Positions 58,416 to 64,000 of a stretch of 64,000 nucleotides of DNA are shown here, in pieces. The first letter of the stretch is position 1, and the number at the start of each line of letters is the position of its first letter. The DNA comes from Liolophura sinensis (taxonomy: Eukaryota; Mollusca; Polyplacophora; Chitonida; Chitonidae): assembly GCF_032854445.1 (NCBI RefSeq), contig NW_027017955.1, positions 558,001 to 622,000 of the forward strand, given 5' to 3'. The translations under genes were made by a program, and so were the position numbers. The notes under the pieces were generated by a model. The model was given only the letters and a program-made list of their open reading frames with translations. It searched no databases and was not told where the DNA came from.

Positions 58416-60241
58416 TTAAGGTGCTTAAGGTTTTCGAAATGATGGCGAGAACATGAAAAATAAAACAAAAAGTACAGACATGTTTAAAATCAGATAAGAA
58501 AAAACCAAACAAGTTAAAACTCCAAAACCAGTATATTTAAAAAGTACTATATCTGGAAAGCTATATGTATGTACCATTTTATCCATAAATATTAACACAT
58601 AAACAAATTTATATTTTATGATATAGGCCAATGGTCTTCAAATATTTTATGACAACATCGCCAGCGATCATATATAGAGTTGACTGTATAGAATCTTTGC
58701 CGAACATGAGCAAAGTCAACCAGGGTATGTTTGATGCCGTATTCTGCATCACATCCAATATACTCGGGAGCACTGCTCCCATCTAGGATGAAATTGTGTG
58801 TCAGATGAGAATGCCCAATACGACACCTCGTTAAAACTACTTGGTCTCTGCGAGACATTTGACGGTCTGCCAGTAACCTGCGGATGGTCGTGGGTTTCCC
58901 CCGTGCTGTGAGCGGTTTCCACCCACCATAATGCTGGCCGCCGTCGTACAAGTGAAATATTCTTGAGTACGGCGTAAAACAACAATCAAATCAAAAAAAA
59001 AAAAAACAGACATTTTACAATTATAGGCATTGTAGCCAATGACAGGGTGAATAGCATGCAGTTTATTGTGGATCTGCAAGACCCACCCGCCCTGCCAAAG
59101 GCGACAAATACATTTAAGAATATTAGACTTTGTCAGTATACGGTGTTTTAACCAGAGATACAGGTTTATACTGGGCAGCTTTCGCTTCCCTGTCCACGAC
59201 TGTGTTTCTATGGATACCAGTGCGACTTGGTATCCAACAGAATATAATATCTTTACCTTTTTTAAATTAGTTTTCTATGTTTGCCTATTATCTTAAGTAT
59301 CAATGGATTTTTAAATCATTATTCTGAATTGCCAAAAGGCAGGACTGGGAGTCGCTGCATATCACTGCCCTCTGGGCATGCCCCGAGGAAACATATGATA
59401 AGGCCAGGAGTATAGCCCTGGCCTGTGCAGAAAAGGTAGAAAATGAAGGTGGCAGACGAAGAGAAGTGACCCGCTGATCTAAGACAGCCGCAACCGCAAC
59501 CCTGTCCCCATCCTTTGACCCGTCAGTATATATATATATATATATTTATAGTCTATATAATCAGCCTTCATGTTAGCAAAACTTTGCTCAATAATAAGAG
59601 GATTTGTACTTGATTTATTATATTTACGTAGATCAAATATTAGTTCAGGGTGTGGAAGAAGCCAGGGAGGAGACTCCGGAAAAGACACTGGAGCTATATC
59701 CTCTTGCTCCATGTTAGCTCTCACAATATGGTCCCGTATACGCAGATCAAACGGAGGGATCTTGTCAGGACATTTATTAAATTTATCTACATATGATGGA
59801 TTAAAAACACAGCTTAAAGCTCATCCAACAAACCCTGCCTACGAGTTAGTAGCATATTGAAGGCTAAGTTTTATACGTCGGTTATATAAAGAAGGCTCAT
59901 TTTCCTCCACTTATAAACTCTCCACACGGGGATGTTCTAAAAGCACCAAGGCTGAACCTCAAACCTTGGTGATGAACAGGATCCAACATTTTAATATACG
60001 ACTTCCTAGCGGAACCGTAAAAGATGGATCCATAGTCCAATTTAGACCTCACCAGAGAGCGATATAAGTTAGGTAAAACTGATCGGTCAGCACCCCAATC
60101 GATGCTTGACACGACCATAATTATATCGAGAGCCTTTGTACATTTAGCTTGAAACATTTTCATATGAGGTATAAAAGATAGCTTGCTATCAAATATTAGA
60201 CGTAAAAATCTTCTTTGTCCAACAATTTTAACCTGTTTTAC
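58416..60241 (-). pseudogene. Degenerate element B 3' half (unit 4)
   Basis: It corresponds to 10513-12338. Confidence 0.8.
58861..59006 (+). mobile_element. SINE (unit 4)
   Basis: It corresponds to 10958-11103, with the same flanking duplication. Confidence 0.8.
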
Positions 60242-60506
60242 GTGGTCATTGTGGAGATTCTGTATTATCCGTATTGTGAAGCTTTGGGACTAGGCATGTT
60301 CACACTATGGGAACAGCTACAGTATATAGCACATAGAACCCGAGCAATAGCCAGTACATATACACCGAAGCGTGAGTCCGGGGGTCAGTATAACCCGGTC
60401 AAACCAGTTTCTCGGCGACAAGTCCGCCTGCATGCGCACGGACTTTTAGTGTTCAACCACTGTGCCAGGTGCCTCTAAACAACACTTCTGTCACTCTTCT
60501 GAAATA

Positions 60507-61319
60507 ATGGATCAGTTACAGATTATCATGGACAGGCTTGGTAAGTTAGATTCTATGGTGACAAGTGAAACACTGGAAAAAAAACTACAAAACACTGAAG
60601 CAAAAATAGTTACAAAGTTGACAAACCTAATTGAGCAGCAGGAAGCCAGAATCTTTACTTTAGAAAAAGAAAATGATACCCTTCGGGCAGACATGCATGA
60701 ATTAAGATTACAACACGAACAAGATCAAGAAGAACTGGCCAGGGTAAACAGAGATATGCGAAACTTAGAAGACAGGCAGAACGATTTGGAACAATACTCC
60801 CCTAAACAAAGTATACGGATTTACGGTGTAGATGGGGATACAGCCACAGAAACAACTGACGAATGTTCCGAGAAAGTCGTTGACATCTTAACATCCAAAC
60901 TAAAGCTGTCACTGACGTCTAGCGACATAAGTATAGCGCAGAGATTGAGACCGAAAAGACCTGACTTAAACACAGAACCAAGGGGTGTAATAGTAAAGTT
61001 CATATCACGACGACTTAAAGTTGAAGCGATAAAAAACAGAAGAGCCTTGAAAGGAGCAAACATTGTGATTAAGGAAGACCTAACGCAGAAAAAGCAGGCT
61101 ATTTTAAAAGCAGCATCTGCACACCCCATGATTCAATCCGCCTGGTCAAGAGATGGCAAAATCTTCACCAAAGACTTCAACGAGGACGTAAGACAAGTGA
61201 AATCTACTGACTGCATAGACACTCTCATCAGTCTATCATCCCATACACCCAGAGTTCAAAGACCACGTGACCAAAGAAGTGGGAGGCCAATAACCAACTC
61301 ACCAGCCCCTATCAGCTAG
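60507..61319 (+). CDS. L1-type ORF1 protein (unit 4)
   Basis: It is identical in translation to 12604-13416. Confidence 0.78.
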   Translation: MDQLQIIMDRLGKLDSMVTSETLEKKLQNTEAKIVTKLTNLIEQQEARIFTLEKENDTLRADMHELRLQHEQDQEELARVNRDMRNLEDRQNDLEQYSPKQSIRIYGVDGDTATETTDECSEKVVDILTSKLKLSLTSSDISIAQRLRPKRPDLNTEPRGVIVKFISRRLKVEAIKNRRALKGANIVIKEDLTQKKQAILKAASAHPMIQSAWSRDGKIFTKDFNEDVRQVKSTDCIDTLISLSSHTPRVQRPRDQRSGRPITNSPAPIS

Positions 61320-61837
61320 ATAACGATGGCTGCAATGTGAAGGATATATGCTATCTGATAACTCAGTTTGCTCTCGTAAAGAAAAAATCATCTTAGAATT
61401 AATAGAGCATTTTAAGTTAACGAAGTACACAGCTTTAATGTGTCGAAAAAGAAATAGTATGCTCTTCTGCACAATAATATCAGAGATAAATATGATGGGT
61501 GCGATCGGCCATAAGATCTGTCAAAACCTATCAGCTTTCCCAATATGTATTTTATTCGCCAGAATCCACCTTGCCTTTTATATTCCATTCTTGTGTATGA
61601 TCTTCTATACTCATAAGCTATACCCAAATCACAACAGATCACTATATTTAGGAATTATTCCATGTCAGCTACAATATGTGAGTGAGTGAGTGAAAGTTTT
61701 AACGTCGCTTTCAACAACATTTCAGTTTTATCGCGACAATAAAACGTCAAGTAGTCGATCTACTACGGATAATTCATTTACTATTCGGTCAAAAAAGGAC
61801 ACCAGAAGTCGCATAACAAACAGACGGTAGTTTAAAA

Positions 61838-63307
61838 TCACAGCTTTCCTGCCATACCAATGGTAGAGAGAAAATCAAAAATAGTATCACTTTCTACAGA
61901 ATTGAAAAGTTCTGAAAGAGAGCTCACGTGATAAAAGGAATCTCGTACAGGAGCAAAGTCGCCACAGTCAAGCAATATGTGCTTGACTGTGAACCGTTGA
62001 TCACAAGCAAAGCAATGAGGAGCATCTTCTCCTTTCAACAAATACCCATGCGTAGCACGTGTGTGACCGATACGACACCTCCTCAAAATGCAAGAGCGGA
62101 GACGATGCCGTGAAAGGGAAGGCGCTGGACCAACAAACTGACGAATATCATGCAGTTTGTTGGTTGTCTGGTCATCCCATTGAGCCTGAAACAAGCGCTT
62201 GATATAGGAGCAAATAAGTGAACGCAAGTCCGAATATGGAACGTCAGTTTGGGTAGTAACGGAATGCAAAGCCGCCTTCGCGGCTTCATCTGCAGCAGTA
62301 TTTCCAGGGATATCCATATGCCCTGGCACCCAACAAAAGACAATGATAAAGTCTTCATTAAGTCGTTTAAACATCTCCCTGATAGACGGAATGTCTGGAT
62401 GTACAGGCGAACTAACCCAAATTGCCTGGAGGCAGCAAAGGGAGTCAGAGCAGATGAGAACTCTGCTACCTCCTAGCTTTGGAATGGACCGAAGTGCGCA
62501 CAAAATTGCCTTGGTTTCTGCAGTAAATACAGAACAGGAATTTGGAAACCGAGTTGAAATGGTTCTAGGCCCAAGGACAGCGGCAGAAGCCACGCCATCA
62601 TCATTCTTGGAACCGTCAGTGAATATGCGGTGATAAAATGGATACTTTGAACACATATTACTAAACTCCTGCTGGTATACTAAAGGGTTGGTGGAAGAAT
62701 TCTTCAGGGAGGAGAGCGAGGTATCAACCTGAGGCTCAGGACATAACCACGGTGGATCTTCCTGGATGCGTATGGGGGTGATAGTATCCAGCCCAAGTCC
62801 AGCTGCTTGCACGTGTTCCTGAATGCGGACACCCAGTGGAGGAAAAATGGATGGCTTCTGAGCATATAAGTCTTCAAATTCCGGATGGAAGACACAATCA
62901 AAGGCCGGGTTGGATGGATTGGCTCTAAGCTTGGTGATATACTGTAAGGATGGTTCAGTTCTTCGAAGCTCCGGGGGAGGCTCGTTTGCCTCAACATACA
63001 GACTCTCCACAGGAGAGGTACGGAAAGCACCTAAGCACAACCGTAGGGCCTGGTGATGTATAGTATTGAGTTTCTTCAACTGGGAGCGCGACGGACCTCC
63101 ATAAACACTGCAGGCATAGTCTAGCTTAGAACGAATCAGTGCTCGATAGAGCTGAAGTAGGGTTTCGTGATCCCCTCCCCATCGAGCACTAGAGACAACC
63201 TTCAAAATATTAAGCGCCTTTAGGCATCTGGCTCTAAGATAATTAATGTGAGATTTAAATGTAAGGTGGTTATCGAAGATCACCCCGAGGAATTTTGCCT
63301 CCGGCAC
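61838..63307 (-). pseudogene. Element A RT thumb and RNase H (end of unit 4)
   Basis: It is identical in translation to 13935-15404. Confidence 0.85.
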
Positions 63308-63327
63308 AACCTTGATGGGAGACCCAT

Positions 63328-64000
63328 CTAAAAATACCTTGGGGTCTTCATGGGGGAAGTACTTCCGACAAAAGTGTACACAGTCTTCGACTTGGAGAAC
63401 TTAAATCCGTTCTCCAGTGCCCAGGCATGGATTTTGTTAAGACAAATCTGCAGCTGTCTCTCAATGGTGTGCATACCTTTGCCTCGACAAGAGATACCAA
63501 GATCGTCCACAAAAAGGGACGCATTCATACCAGGAGATAAAACTCTGGCAAGGCTATTAATCTTACTGCTAAAGAGAGTAACTGATAAAATGCTGCCTTG
63601 AGGAACCCCCTGATCTTGTTCAAAGTAGTCAGATAGGGTAGCCCCAACCCGAACTTGGAAGTGACGATGGTCTAAGAATTTACGAATAAAGTCAGGAAGC
63701 CGACCTCTAAGTCCAAATCCATGCATATCTTTCAGAATGCCATATTTCCAAGTAGTGTCATATGCTTTTTCCAGATCAAAAAAGACAGATACGACATGGT
63801 CACGATTAACGATACCGTTCTTAATAAAGCATTCTAGACGAACAAGGTGATCAACAGTACTGCGATTCCTTCGAAATCCACATTGAATGTCGCTTATCAA
63901 CTCATTAGTCTCCAAAATCCACACCATGCGATCGTTAATCATCCTCTCCATAGTCTTGCATACACAACTGGTTAAGGAAATAGGACGATAGTTATTTGGA
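63328..64000 (-). pseudogene. Element A RT core, cut by window end
   Basis: It includes palm motifs A, B and C. S to G occurs eight residues before FVDD relative to the other copies. The N-terminal side continues beyond 64000. Confidence 0.83.
63879..64000. repeat. Start of a fifth tandem unit
   Basis: These 122 bases repeat positions 1-122, so the array continues past the window edge. The copy count and total length cannot be seen from here. Confidence 0.95.

Larger units (their letters stand above)
47920..63878. repeat. Tandem array unit, copy 4
   Basis: This unit is 15,959 bases. A 15-base in-frame deletion near 52648 shortens the B1 gag C-terminus, and a 1-base deletion lies in the B2 5' UTR near 55968. 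Two gag substitutions (E to K, S to A) are private to this copy. Confidence 0.98.
61678..64000 (-). mobile_element. Element A, 3' portion, cut by window end
   Basis: It contains the tail, 3' UTR, RNase H and most of the RT. The rest lies beyond the window. One RT substitution (S to G, near 63531) is private. Confidence 0.88.

Noticed and set aside
1-64000. CRISPR, prokaryotic defence or phage system
   Set aside because: There are no short spaced repeats, no operons or Shine-Dalgarno spacing, and all recognisable proteins are eukaryotic LINE or Tc1 parts.

Overview
The window is eukaryotic repeat DNA, almost certainly from an animal and most likely a mollusc. There are no host genes, no operons and no RNA genes. 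The taxonomic guess rests on a tRNA-derived SINE core, and on LINE 3' ends with a GGCGTTAA-type motif followed by (TTCA)n or (TCAC)n, which I recall from abalone, limpet and bivalve genomes. No search was run, so the guess is moderate.

The main structure is a head-to-tail array of one unit of about 15.97 kb: 1-15975, 15976-31944, 31945-47919, 47920-63878, and the first 122 bases of a fifth. Copies differ by roughly twenty substitutions and three small indels. To convert copy-1 positions: copy 2 is +15975 (+15969 after about 7640); copy 3 is +31944; copy 4 is +47919, then +47904 after about 4730 and +47903 after about 8030.

Each unit is a mosaic of transposable elements. Element A (minus strand; whole copy at 13775-18771) is an I-group-like non-LTR retrotransposon with a gag C-terminus, AP endonuclease, reverse transcriptase and RNase H. 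It is broken by frameshifts and stops, and carries a nested 372-base element-B tail inside gag with a 12-bp target-site duplication. Element B is a second RNase H-bearing LINE family, present as three mosaics: B1 (2797-7120), B2 (7678-9560) and B3 (9951-12338). Each begins with a complete 5' UTR on the plus strand and then joins a minus-strand B 3' end. B1 keeps an open gag with three zinc knuckles and a TAATG junction to a truncated endonuclease. A Tc1/mariner transposase fragment lies between B1 and B2. A SINE sits in B3 with an 8-bp duplication. An intact L1-type ORF1 lies at 12604-13416, and several short spacers are unassigned.

The elements appear linked through RNA structure. A, B and the SINE end in the same stem-loop, in which the stems covary and a GAAAT(A/G)TT loop is kept. 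This suggests recognition by related reverse transcriptases. The three B 5' UTRs share four hairpins, one with a compensatory change. Variants among the units show all four combinations at two sites, which points to exchange between copies unless it is an assembly effect.
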